A program made the translations under genes and the position numbers. Source: Methylovulum sp. (GTDB lineage Bacteria > Pseudomonadota > Gammaproteobacteria > Methylococcales > Methylomonadaceae). Taken from it: DNA of 9,429 nt. Positions 1-6,065 of this stretch are shown piece by piece. The stretch is taken from the NCBI GenBank assembly GCA_004299465.1, contig SCST01000026.1:1-9429 (forward strand). Direction: 5' to 3'. Position 1 is the first letter of the stretch, and each line of letters begins with the position of its first letter. The notes below the pieces were generated by a model. It saw nothing but the letters and a program-made list of their open reading frames with translations, was not told the origin of the DNA and did not search any database.

Positions 1-339
1 CTCGCCGGCATAATCCTTGAAGTTATGCGCATACGAAGCGACGCTGAATTTACTAAATACATCAACCAGTTTTTGTTGTTGCGCCTCGGACAGGTTTTCC
101 CATTCCTTGCCGACAACAATACGGACAATTTTAGTTAAATCATGGCTATTGGAAACCGAGCCAAACAGCTTTTCATATCTCCCGGCATAGCCCAATTGTT
201 TGCCGTTCTTCATTACCTCAATCAATTCCGCCTGAAATTTATCAACCACCACTCTTGCACCGCTCTCTCCCGCATGCGCATGACTTAAACCGAATAAAGA
301 AAACATCAATATCATCAACTTTATATTTCTTAAAACCAT
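1..339 (-). CDS. MlaC/Ttg2-family periplasmic protein, HpnM-like (partial, C-terminus outside window)
   Basis: The first 113 codons of a leftward gene are visible; it is still open at base 1. The start is ATG at 339-337, preceded by AAGGGG five bases upstream. Residues 1-23 form a Sec signal peptide: a basic N-terminus, a hydrophobic core rich in Leu/Met/Phe, and cleavage after Ala-His-Ala. The mature part has the pattern of the MlaC/Ttg2 (toluene tolerance) family, including W80, a Gln-rich 'EAQQQ' step near 85-89, and a 'Phe...Tyr-Ala...Phe...Tyr' helix at about 99-110. Such proteins are periplasmic lipid carriers that work with an inner-membrane transporter. Hopanoid clusters often include a member called HpnM, and the neighbour 74 bp upstream is hpnH, so an HpnM role is likely. 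A general MlaC for phospholipid transport is the alternative. The family call is fairly safe; the HpnM assignment is inferred from context. Confidence 0.7.
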   Translation of the reverse strand, partial: MVLRNIKLMILMFSLFGLSHAHAGESGARVVVDKFQAELIEVMKNGKQLGYAGRYEKLFGSVSNSHDLTKIVRIVVGKEWENLSEAQQQKLVDVFSKFSVASYAHNFKDYAGE

Positions 340-413
340 CACCACCCCCTTAAAACAGTCATCTACAAATTATCTTACAAACCAGCGGCACACTGCCGAT
401 TTACAACAGGCGT

Positions 414-1523
414 CTAATCAGCCATCTCCACCCTGATAGGAATACCTGACAGGGTAGGCAAAGGTTTTTCCACCGGGTTTTGAGGTGCGGGCTCAGGCAC
501 CATATCGCCTTCTGTTTTCGGGCCTTTAATAGAACGAAGGAATGCCTTCAAGGGGTTTTTTAACATATCCTCAACAGCCGTCGCTTCATAGCCGCAATGC
601 GCCATACAGCTTGCGCACTTGGGATTGTTGCTGTTACCGTATTTTTCCCAGGGCGTGGACGCCAGCAATTCCTGAAAAGTCGCCGCATTGCCTTCATCAG
701 CCAATAAATAACACGGCTTTTGCCAGCCAAAGACGTTACGGGTAGGATTGCCCCAAGGCGTGCATTCGTAGTTTTGATTGCCCGCCAGGAAATCCAGGTA
801 CAGCGAAGAATGATTCAGCTTCCATTTACGGTTTTTACCGATTTTAAAAATCCCCCGGAATAAGTCTTTAACATCCTTCCCTTTGATAAAAACGTCTTGC
901 TGGGGCGCGCGTTCATAGCTGAACCCCGGTGCGATGGTGACGCCTTCAACACCCAAGTCCATGACATAATCGAGAAAATCGGCGACTTCCTGCGCATTCT
1001 CTCCCTGGAACAAGGTGCAATTAACCGTCACCCTGAAACCTTTAGCCAATGCCAGCTTAATGGCTTCGACGGCACGCTCGAAAACGCCTTCCTGGCAAAC
1101 CGAGGCATCATGCCTGTCCTGCATACCGTCCAGGTGAATTGAAAAGGTCAGGTAGGGCGACGGCGTATAATCATCAATGCGTTTTTTTAACAATAACGCA
1201 TTCGTACATAGATAAACATACTTCCTGCGCGCAATAATGCCGGCAACGATCTGCGGCATTTCCTTGTGGATCAAAGGCTCGCCGCCAGGAATCGATACCA
1301 TCGGCGCATTACATTCATCGACGGCCTGCATGCATTCTTCAAACGAAAGACGCTTGTCGAGAATGTCATCAGGATAATCAATTTTACCGCAACCTGCACA
1401 AGCTAAATTACAACGAAACAAAGGCTCAAGCATCAGCACTAAAGGATATTTTTTAACGCCTTTTAATTTTTGCCTGACCAGGTAACTACCCACTGTTAAC
1501 TGTTGACGTAAAGGAACACCCAT
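414..1523 (-). CDS. hpnH: HpnH, radical SAM adenosylhopane synthase
   Basis: HpnH makes the first C35 hopanoid by adding the 5'-deoxyadenosyl radical from S-adenosylmethionine to hopene, giving adenosylhopane. The product has 369 residues from the chosen start. The radical SAM cluster motif CNLACAGC (CxxxCxxC) gives C38, C42 and C45, directly after the family-typical 'YPLVLMLEPLFR' stretch. The SAM-binding 'SIPGGEPL' motif follows. A second cysteine group, C303, C306 and C310 (in 'KCASCMAHCGYE'), lies in the C-terminal DUF3463-type domain characteristic of HpnH. The last ~30 residues are a Pro/Glu-rich tail. The frame stays open to an ATG at 1562, but the ATG at 1523 is preferred: GGAGG sits six bases upstream, and 'MGVPLRQ' matches how the family begins. 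It is transcribed divergently from sqs and probably leads a short operon with the MlaC-like gene. Confidence 0.95.
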   Translation of the reverse strand: MGVPLRQQLTVGSYLVRQKLKGVKKYPLVLMLEPLFRCNLACAGCGKIDYPDDILDKRLSFEECMQAVDECNAPMVSIPGGEPLIHKEMPQIVAGIIARRKYVYLCTNALLLKKRIDDYTPSPYLTFSIHLDGMQDRHDASVCQEGVFERAVEAIKLALAKGFRVTVNCTLFQGENAQEVADFLDYVMDLGVEGVTIAPGFSYERAPQQDVFIKGKDVKDLFRGIFKIGKNRKWKLNHSSLYLDFLAGNQNYECTPWGNPTRNVFGWQKPCYLLADEGNAATFQELLASTPWEKYGNSNNPKCASCMAHCGYEATAVEDMLKNPLKAFLRSIKGPKTEGDMVPEPAPQNPVEKPLPTLSGIPIRVEMAD

Positions 1524-1529
1524 ACAAAA

Positions 1530-1534
1530 CCTCC
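1530..1534 (-). promoter_or_regulatory. Ribosome binding site deciding the hpnH start
   Basis: GGAGG on the minus strand, six bases before the ATG at 1523. It is the strongest Shine-Dalgarno match in the region. It lies inside the longer reading frame from the ATG at 1562, which has only a weak AAGG at a poor distance, so it argues for the shorter HpnH. Confidence 0.8.
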
Positions 1535-1588
1535 AAAAAATAGACCTACGGCGGCCTGCCATAGCAAAGCGCCTTGAAATGATTACAA

Positions 1589-1617
1589 ATAATAAGCGTG
1601 TAGCAATAAAACAACAA
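1589..1617 (-). promoter_or_regulatory. Candidate sigma70 promoter for hpnH
   Basis: Read on the minus strand: -35 TTGTTG (1617-1612), a 17-base spacer, then -10 TATTAT (1594-1589). Transcription would start near 1582, leaving a ~60-base leader before the ATG at 1523. The spacing is ideal and the boxes are moderate matches. This is a pattern call in AT-rich DNA without experimental support. Confidence 0.45.
1601..1616. repeat. 16-bp direct repeat, copy 1 (at hpnH promoter)
   Basis: TAGCAATAAAACAACA, identical to 1889-1904. This copy overlaps most of the predicted -35 box and most of the spacer of the hpnH promoter, where a bound protein could block or tune polymerase. It may be an operator, but a chance match in AT-rich DNA cannot be excluded. 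Confidence 0.6.
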
Positions 1618-1888
1618 ACGAACGATAGTCACTAAAATACAACGCCCTATCGTCCCCTGTTCGTCAAAACCCAAGTTCTTATTCAGGGTATTTATATAAT
1701 ACAATCGCTTAGCTATTACCAACTAGAATACTATCTTTTAACCGGCGACTCCAGATTTTTACATCAATACGTCATAAACAATCGTATGGCATATTATTCG
1801 AGCGTTATTACCATAAATGCAACACAGACAATTAAGCCGCTGTTTTTATTCTTGATAATCAGCCCATAAGTCATTTGAATCATGGCAT

Positions 1889-1904
1889 TAGCAATAAAAC
1901 AACA
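1889..1904. repeat. 16-bp direct repeat, copy 2 (upstream of sqs promoter)
   Basis: Exact second copy of TAGCAATAAAACAACA, on the same strand as copy 1 and 288 bp from it. It ends five bases before the predicted -35 box of the sqs promoter, a position typical for an activator site. Relative to the direction of transcription it is inverted compared with the copy at hpnH. Confidence 0.6.
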
Positions 1905-1909
1905 TTGCT

Positions 1910-1938
1910 TTGCAAAATACCAACAAACAGTCTATTAT
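1910..1938 (+). promoter_or_regulatory. Candidate sigma70 promoter for the sqs-shc-hpnG operon
   Basis: -35 TTGCAA (1910-1915), a 17-base spacer, and -10 TATTAT (1933-1938). The start site would fall near 1945, giving a ~40-base leader before the sqs ATG. The -10 box is the same as in the hpnH candidate. This is the best promoter pattern close upstream of sqs, found by eye only. Confidence 0.5.
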
Positions 1939-1984
1939 TGCCGTCAACTCACATAAAATCCTCACGGGTCAATAGCAAAATATT

Positions 1985-3157
1985 ATGAGCGCCACTCGTA
2001 TATCCCTGGACAACCCAAAATTACTCAGCCAATTGTCTGATAACGACTTTCAGGCCGCCTTGCTTGAAGGCGTATCCAGGACATTTGCACTCACCATCCC
2101 CCAATTGCCTGCCGGCCTATACAGCGCAGTCGCCAACGCCTACTTACTGTGTCGTATTGTCGACACCATTGAAGATGAGGTATCGCTGTCGGCCAGGCAA
2201 AAACATTACTTCTGCAGTGAATTTATTAATGTTGTAAAAACCGGCGAACATTCCGAGTTATTTGCCGTAGAACTCGCTCCCTTACTCTCTGGGCAAACCA
2301 TTCCGGCCGAACACACGTTAATCCATGTGTTGCCGCGCGTGATCCAAATCACCCACACCTTTGAGCCGGCGCAGATAGCCGCCCTGGCCTCTTGCGTGGA
2401 AACCATGGCCGCAGGCATGCCTGTTTTTCAGGCGCTGAACCTCAATAACGGCCTTGCCACGCTTGCCGATATGGACAACTATTGTTATTACGTAGCCGGT
2501 TGTGTGGGCGAAATGCTCACGAAGCTGTTTTGCCATTACTCGACAGAAATTGCCGCTAATAAGGAAGAGATGCTCCGTTTATCGGTCTCTTTCGGGCAAG
2601 GCCTGCAAATGACCAATATCCTCAAAGACATCTGGGATGACGCAGAGCGGGGCGTTTGCTGGCTGCCGCAGGATATTTTTACAGAAGCCGGTTTTGACCT
2701 TAGCCGCTTTGATCTTAAAAACCTGAGATATGAAACCGACTCCAAAAACTTCAGGACAGGCCTGGCGCATTTAATCAGCATTGCACATGGGCATCTGCAC
2801 AACGCGCTTAAATACACCCAATTAATTCCCGCCCATGAAACCGGGATACGCAACTTCTGCCTGTGGGCGCTGGGCATGGCGATCCTGACCTTGAGGAAAA
2901 TCAGGCAACACCTCGATTTTAACCACTCCGACCAAGTCAAGATTACCCGCAACAGCGTTAAAGCGACCATCCTTGCTACCCGTGCGTTCGGCCGCAGCAA
3001 CCTCATGCTCAGCTTACTTTTTAATATAAGCAGCCGGGGACTGAAAGCCCCCGACTGGCATTATTCAACCTTAATCATCCCTGACCCATCCGCTTGTACC
3101 GATGCCCCGCAAGGTACAGAGGGTATACAGTCATCACCAGCCGACTCAAACCTTTAA
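1985..3157 (+). CDS. sqs: Squalene synthase (farnesyl-diphosphate farnesyltransferase, Sqs type)
   Basis: This 390-residue trans-prenyltransferase would join two farnesyl diphosphates via presqualene diphosphate and reduce the product with NADPH to squalene. Visible motifs are 'SRTFA' at 31-35, the first Asp-rich motif DTIED at 60-64, 'YCYYVAGCVG' at 166-175, and the second Asp-rich motif DIWDD at 215-219. DTIED and the YxxYVAG block resemble the one-enzyme squalene synthase of eukaryotes and some bacteria more than the paired HpnC/HpnD enzymes. No hpnC/D/E partners lie nearby, which supports single-enzyme synthesis. Residues after about 354 form a polar Ser/Pro/Asp-rich tail without the membrane anchor seen in eukaryotic enzymes. 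The ribosome binding site is weak. Shc begins nine bases after the stop. A phytoene synthase is the alternative but does not fit the operon. Confidence 0.88.
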   Translation: MSATRISLDNPKLLSQLSDNDFQAALLEGVSRTFALTIPQLPAGLYSAVANAYLLCRIVDTIEDEVSLSARQKHYFCSEFINVVKTGEHSELFAVELAPLLSGQTIPAEHTLIHVLPRVIQITHTFEPAQIAALASCVETMAAGMPVFQALNLNNGLATLADMDNYCYYVAGCVGEMLTKLFCHYSTEIAANKEEMLRLSVSFGQGLQMTNILKDIWDDAERGVCWLPQDIFTEAGFDLSRFDLKNLRYETDSKNFRTGLAHLISIAHGHLHNALKYTQLIPAHETGIRNFCLWALGMAILTLRKIRQHLDFNHSDQVKITRNSVKATILATRAFGRSNLMLSLLFNISSRGLKAPDWHYSTLIIPDPSACTDAPQGTEGIQSSPADSNL

Positions 3158-3166
3158 GGACGCGCC

Positions 3167-5224
3167 ATGTTTACCGATGCCACGAACCCTATTACCGCTT
3201 GCCACTCGCCGAGCTCATCGTCAGCCATTCATTCCAATGCCTACGACCTTAACAAAGCCATTGACAGGGCCCAGAAACAGTTACTGAGCCTGCAGGACAA
3301 AGACGGTTTTTGGGTGTTTGAATTGGAAGCCGACTGCACAATCCCATCAGAATACATCATGATGATGCACTACCTGGGCGAAATTGATGAACCGCTACAG
3401 GCCAAAATTGCCAATTACTTAAGACCGCGTCAGTCCGAAGACGGCAGTTACCCGTTGTTTACCGGCGGCGTTGGCGATATTAGCTGTAGCGTTAAGGTCT
3501 ATTACGCGTTGAAAATGGCCGGCGACCCGGTCGACGCGCCGCATATGTCCCGCCTTAAGGACTATATCCTCAGCCAGGGCGGTGCCGCCAGGGCCAATGT
3601 GTTTACCCGTATTGCGCTGGCGATGTTTGAACAATTGCCGTGGCGCGGCGTGCCGTATATCCCTGTTGAAATCATGCTGCTGCCGCGCTGGTTTCCATTC
3701 CATCTGGATAAGGTATCCTACTGGTCAAGAACGGTTATGGTGCCGTTGTTTATTCTTTGCTCATTGAAAGCGACGGCTAAAAACCCTAATAAAGTCGGCA
3801 TCCTGGAGCTCTTCGTCACACACCCGGATAAGGAAAGACATTATTTCCCCAAGAGGACGCTGCTGAACAAGATGTTCTTAGGGCTGGATCAATTTGGCCG
3901 GGCAAGCCAGCCCTTCGTTCCCAAAGCGCTGCGCCAATATACTATTAAAAAAGCTAAAGACTGGTTTATCGAGCGGCTTAACGGCGAAGACGGCCTGGGC
4001 GGCATCTTCCCGGCTATGGTCAACGCCTACGAAGCCATGCTGCTATTGGGCATGCCGAAAGACCATGAGCATGTTGTCACAGCGCGCAAAGCGATAGACA
4101 AGTTGCTGGTCATCAACGAGTACGACGCTTATTGCCAGCCCTGCCTGTCGCCGGTTTGGGACACGGCGCTGGCGGCTCTCGCGTTGCAGGAAGCCGATAA
4201 ATCGGCCAACGAAGAGAGCCTGAACCGTGCCTACGACTGGCTCAAATCCAAGCAATTATCCGACGAACCCGGCGACTGGCGAATCAGGAGACCGGAACTT
4301 GCAGGCGGAGGCTGGGCATTCCAGTTTAACAACCCGTATTATCCCGATGTCGATGATACCGCAGTAGTCGCTTTTGCAATGGCGGATTCCGGCCTGGCCG
4401 ATCTTAACGAGTCCACACACCGCGCGGCCCGCTGGATAGCCGGCATGCAATCAAAAAACGGCGGCTACGGCGCTTTTGATGTCGATAATACCTGTTATTA
4501 CCTCAATGAAATTCCGTTTGCCGACCACGGCGCATTGCTGGACCCGCCTACCGCGGATGTCAGCGCCCGTTGCGCGATGTTGATGGCCAGGGTTGCCGAT
4601 GAACATGGCGAATATTTACCGGCGTTGGAACGCACGATAAATTACTTGCGCGGCGAGCAGGAAGCCGACGGCTCCTGGTTTGGCCGCTGGGGAACCAACT
4701 ATATCTACGGCACCTGGTCTGTCTTGGCCGGCCTGGAACAATCGCGTCTGCCCAAGACCGACCCGATCTACACCAAAGCCGCGCAATGGCTGAAAAGCGT
4801 GCAACGCGCCGACGGCGGCTGGGGTGAGGATAATTACAGTTACCATGATGCCACCTATAGCGGGAAATACCGCTTCAGCACGGCATTCCAGACAGCCTGG
4901 GCAGTATTAGGCTTGATGGCCGCCGGCGAAGCGCACAGCCCCGAAGTAAAGGCCGGCATTGATTTCATCCTGCGCCACCAGCAGGCCGACGGCGTCTGGA
5001 ACGATAAATGTTTTACCGCACCGGGTTTCCCTAAAGTGTTTTATCTCAAATACCACGGCTATGACAAATTCTTCCCGCTGTGGGCGCTCGCCAGGTACCG
5101 CAACGAGCTCAACCGCCGCGCCAGCTCCCTGCTGGCTTGCGGCATACACACCATCCCTGGCGATCGCCGCGCCAGTTCCCGACTGGCTGGCGGCATACAC
5201 ACCATCCCTGGCGATAGAAAGTGA
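3167..5224 (+). CDS. shc: Squalene-hopene cyclase with a repeat-derived C-terminal tail
   Basis: Shc folds squalene into the pentacyclic hopene/hopanol skeleton at the inner face of the membrane. The 685-residue product carries the catalytic motif DVDD at 394-397 (D396 is the expected proton donor) and many QW-type repeats, such as 'QDKDGFW' near 43, 'QEADGSWFGRWG' near 500, 'QRADGGWGED' near 545 and 'QQADGVWND'. The conserved end 'FFPLWALARYR' is followed at 650-685 by a tail of two near-identical 17-residue blocks (RRASSLLACGIHTIPGD, RRASSRLAGGIHTIPGD) plus Arg-Lys. Without it the protein would be about 649 residues, near the usual family length. AAGGA at 3156-3160 overlaps the sqs stop and sits six bases before the ATG, suggesting coupling. 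The stop overlaps the hpnG GTG. Confidence 0.97.
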   Translation: MFTDATNPITACHSPSSSSAIHSNAYDLNKAIDRAQKQLLSLQDKDGFWVFELEADCTIPSEYIMMMHYLGEIDEPLQAKIANYLRPRQSEDGSYPLFTGGVGDISCSVKVYYALKMAGDPVDAPHMSRLKDYILSQGGAARANVFTRIALAMFEQLPWRGVPYIPVEIMLLPRWFPFHLDKVSYWSRTVMVPLFILCSLKATAKNPNKVGILELFVTHPDKERHYFPKRTLLNKMFLGLDQFGRASQPFVPKALRQYTIKKAKDWFIERLNGEDGLGGIFPAMVNAYEAMLLLGMPKDHEHVVTARKAIDKLLVINEYDAYCQPCLSPVWDTALAALALQEADKSANEESLNRAYDWLKSKQLSDEPGDWRIRRPELAGGGWAFQFNNPYYPDVDDTAVVAFAMADSGLADLNESTHRAARWIAGMQSKNGGYGAFDVDNTCYYLNEIPFADHGALLDPPTADVSARCAMLMARVADEHGEYLPALERTINYLRGEQEADGSWFGRWGTNYIYGTWSVLAGLEQSRLPKTDPIYTKAAQWLKSVQRADGGWGEDNYSYHDATYSGKYRFSTAFQTAWAVLGLMAAGEAHSPEVKAGIDFILRHQQADGVWNDKCFTAPGFPKVFYLKYHGYDKFFPLWALARYRNELNRRASSLLACGIHTIPGDRRASSRLAGGIHTIPGDRK
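5114..5215. repeat. Two tandem 51-bp units inside the 3' end of shc
   Basis: Unit 1 is 5114-5164 and unit 2 is 5165-5215; they differ at only four positions (offsets 12, 17, 18 and 25). Each contains a six-pair stem with a five-base loop: GCCAGC/GCTGGC in unit 1 (5120-5136) and GCCAGT/ACTGGC in unit 2 (5171-5187). Two of the four differences are thus a paired C-G to T-A swap that keeps the stem, and a third lies in the loop. The unit length is a multiple of three, and no stop codon occurs within it in any of the six frames. The junction forms the palindrome GGCGATCGCC (5159-5168). This looks like a palindromic intergenic-type repeat that became coding, but other genomic copies cannot be seen here. 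Confidence 0.9.
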
Positions 5225-5940
5225 TCACCGGCATTGTCGTCGCGCTGCCTGAAGAACTCACTGTCCTGACCTCAAAACGGATTGATAAAGGACATTGTGT
5301 CTTCATCGCGGATAAATTGCTGGTCGCTTATTCAGGGGCGGGCGCTAAAAACGCGATGGCCGCCGCCGAATTATTGATCAGCAAAGGCGCGACCCAGCTC
5401 ATCAGCTGGGGCTGCGCGGCGGCATTGGATACATCGCTAAAACCGGGCGACCTGGTATTGGCCGACCGCCTGCTCGATATTAATGACACTGAAATAGCGA
5501 TCAACCCCGACTGGTACGAGTACGCTAAAAAACTATTAACACCTTATATCAATATTCATACAGGCGGCTTAACGGAAAGCGCAAACATCGTCTCATCCAG
5601 CAAGGAAAAACAGCATTTACAGCTCATTACCGAGGCCATCGCGCTGGACATGGAGAGTATCCCTGTCGCGAAGGCCGCCGGGAAAAACGCCCTGCCTTTT
5701 CTTGCGATCAGGGCTATTGTCGATCCCGCCGGCATGGACCTGCCGAGAGCAATTGCCTATGCCGCCAATACGGAAGGCGACATTATCCTAAGCCGCTTGT
5801 TATTATTTCTTGCCCTGCACCCGACAGAGTTACCCGGCCTGATTCGCTTAGGGTTATATTTTAATGCCGCTAAAGCCACATTAAAGCAGGTAGCCAGACA
5901 GCTTGATGCGTTGGCCCAGTTTTCAAACAAGCTTAAATGA
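5221..5940 (+). CDS. hpnG: HpnG, adenosylhopane nucleosidase/phosphorylase
   Basis: HpnG acts after HpnH, removing adenine from adenosylhopane to give the ribosylhopane used for all later BHP side chains. The 239-residue product has the purine nucleoside phosphorylase/MTA-SAH nucleosidase fold signature: 'GIVVALPEEL' at 4-13, the glycine-rich 'YSGAGAKNA' at 37-45, 'SWGCAAALD' at 62-70, a substrate-contact 'ALDMES' at 141-146 (E145) and 'IRAIVDPA' with D168, equivalent to the catalytic Asp of the family. The start is GTG, within a four-base GTGA overlap with the shc stop, and no clear Shine-Dalgarno precedes it. Translation is therefore probably coupled to shc. The bases just before the start belong to the shc-terminal repeat. 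Confidence 0.93.
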   Translation: MITGIVVALPEELTVLTSKRIDKGHCVFIADKLLVAYSGAGAKNAMAAAELLISKGATQLISWGCAAALDTSLKPGDLVLADRLLDINDTEIAINPDWYEYAKKLLTPYINIHTGGLTESANIVSSSKEKQHLQLITEAIALDMESIPVAKAAGKNALPFLAIRAIVDPAGMDLPRAIAYAANTEGDIILSRLLLFLALHPTELPGLIRLGLYFNAAKATLKQVARQLDALAQFSNKLK

Positions 5941-5952
5941 GTCTCCGGTCAA

Positions 5953-5968
5953 ACAAGCTGGAGCTTGT
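5953..5968. repeat. Small inverted repeat after hpnG
   Basis: ACAAGCT-GG-AGCTTGT is a perfect seven-base inverted repeat around a two-base centre. It begins 12 bases after the hpnG stop and its last base is also the first base of the larger inverted repeat. The segment TCAAACAAGCT (5949-5959) repeats a stretch at the end of hpnG (5923-5933). No T-run follows, so it does not look like an intrinsic terminator. Confidence 0.6.
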
Positions 5969-6037
5969 ATTAATTTTCCAAAAGTTCTTGCGCAGTAATC
6001 TGAATATACTGGGCAAGAACTTTTGGGAAAATTAATA
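5968..6037. repeat. Long inverted repeat (about 30-bp stem) between hpnG and hpnO
   Basis: The left arm (5968-5997) pairs with the right arm (6007-6037) around a nine-base loop (ATCTGAATA). The only defects are a one-base bulge (CC against CCC near the outer part) and one G/G mismatch close to the loop. The outer part is AT-rich and the inner part includes AAAAGTTCTTG paired with CAAGAACTTTT. It occupies over half of the 125-bp gap and ends 28 bases before the hpnO ATG. There is no T-run on either side, so it is not a standard terminator. It could be an mRNA processing or stability site, an attenuator, or a small palindromic mobile repeat. Confidence 0.85.
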
Positions 6038-6065
6038 TCCTGAACCTTGCCACTTCGTACCTACC

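Larger units (their letters stand above)
1524..1984. other. Divergent intergenic region between hpnH and sqs
   Basis: This 461-bp stretch separates two outward-facing operons and is clearly more AT-rich than the genes around it. It contains a candidate sigma70 promoter near each end and two copies of a 16-bp direct repeat, listed separately. The middle (about 1630-1880) has no convincing gene, RNA or strong hairpin. The longest ATG frame I noticed there (1786-1869, 27 codons) lacks a ribosome binding site. Confidence 0.8.

Noticed and set aside
386..398. Hairpin CGGCA-CAC-TGCCG between hpnH and the MlaC-like gene, considered as a terminator.
   Set aside because: Only five pairs with a three-base loop and no T-run after it on the minus strand.
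1521..1562. Longer HpnH starting at the ATG at 1562 (13 extra residues, Arg-rich).
   Set aside because: Its ribosome binding site is weak and distant, whereas GGAGG sits six bases before the ATG at 1523 and the shorter N-terminus fits the family.
1695..1700. A perfect TATAAT box about 285 bp upstream of sqs.
   Set aside because: No acceptable -35 at 16-18 bases; the pair at 1910-1938 is closer and better spaced.
1786..1869. A 27-codon ATG reading frame with a hydrophobic end in the divergent intergenic region.
   Set aside because: No ribosome binding site, very short, AT-rich surroundings; chance frame.
4907..5306. Antisense and alternative-frame open stretches across the shc end, encoding peptides such as DGVYAAS repeats.
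   Set aside because: They exist because the 51-bp repeat is open in all six frames; shc and hpnG explain the region fully.
6005..6010. TATACT as a -10 box for a separate hpnO promoter.
   Set aside because: It lies across the loop and arm of the long inverted repeat and has no recognisable -35 at the right distance.
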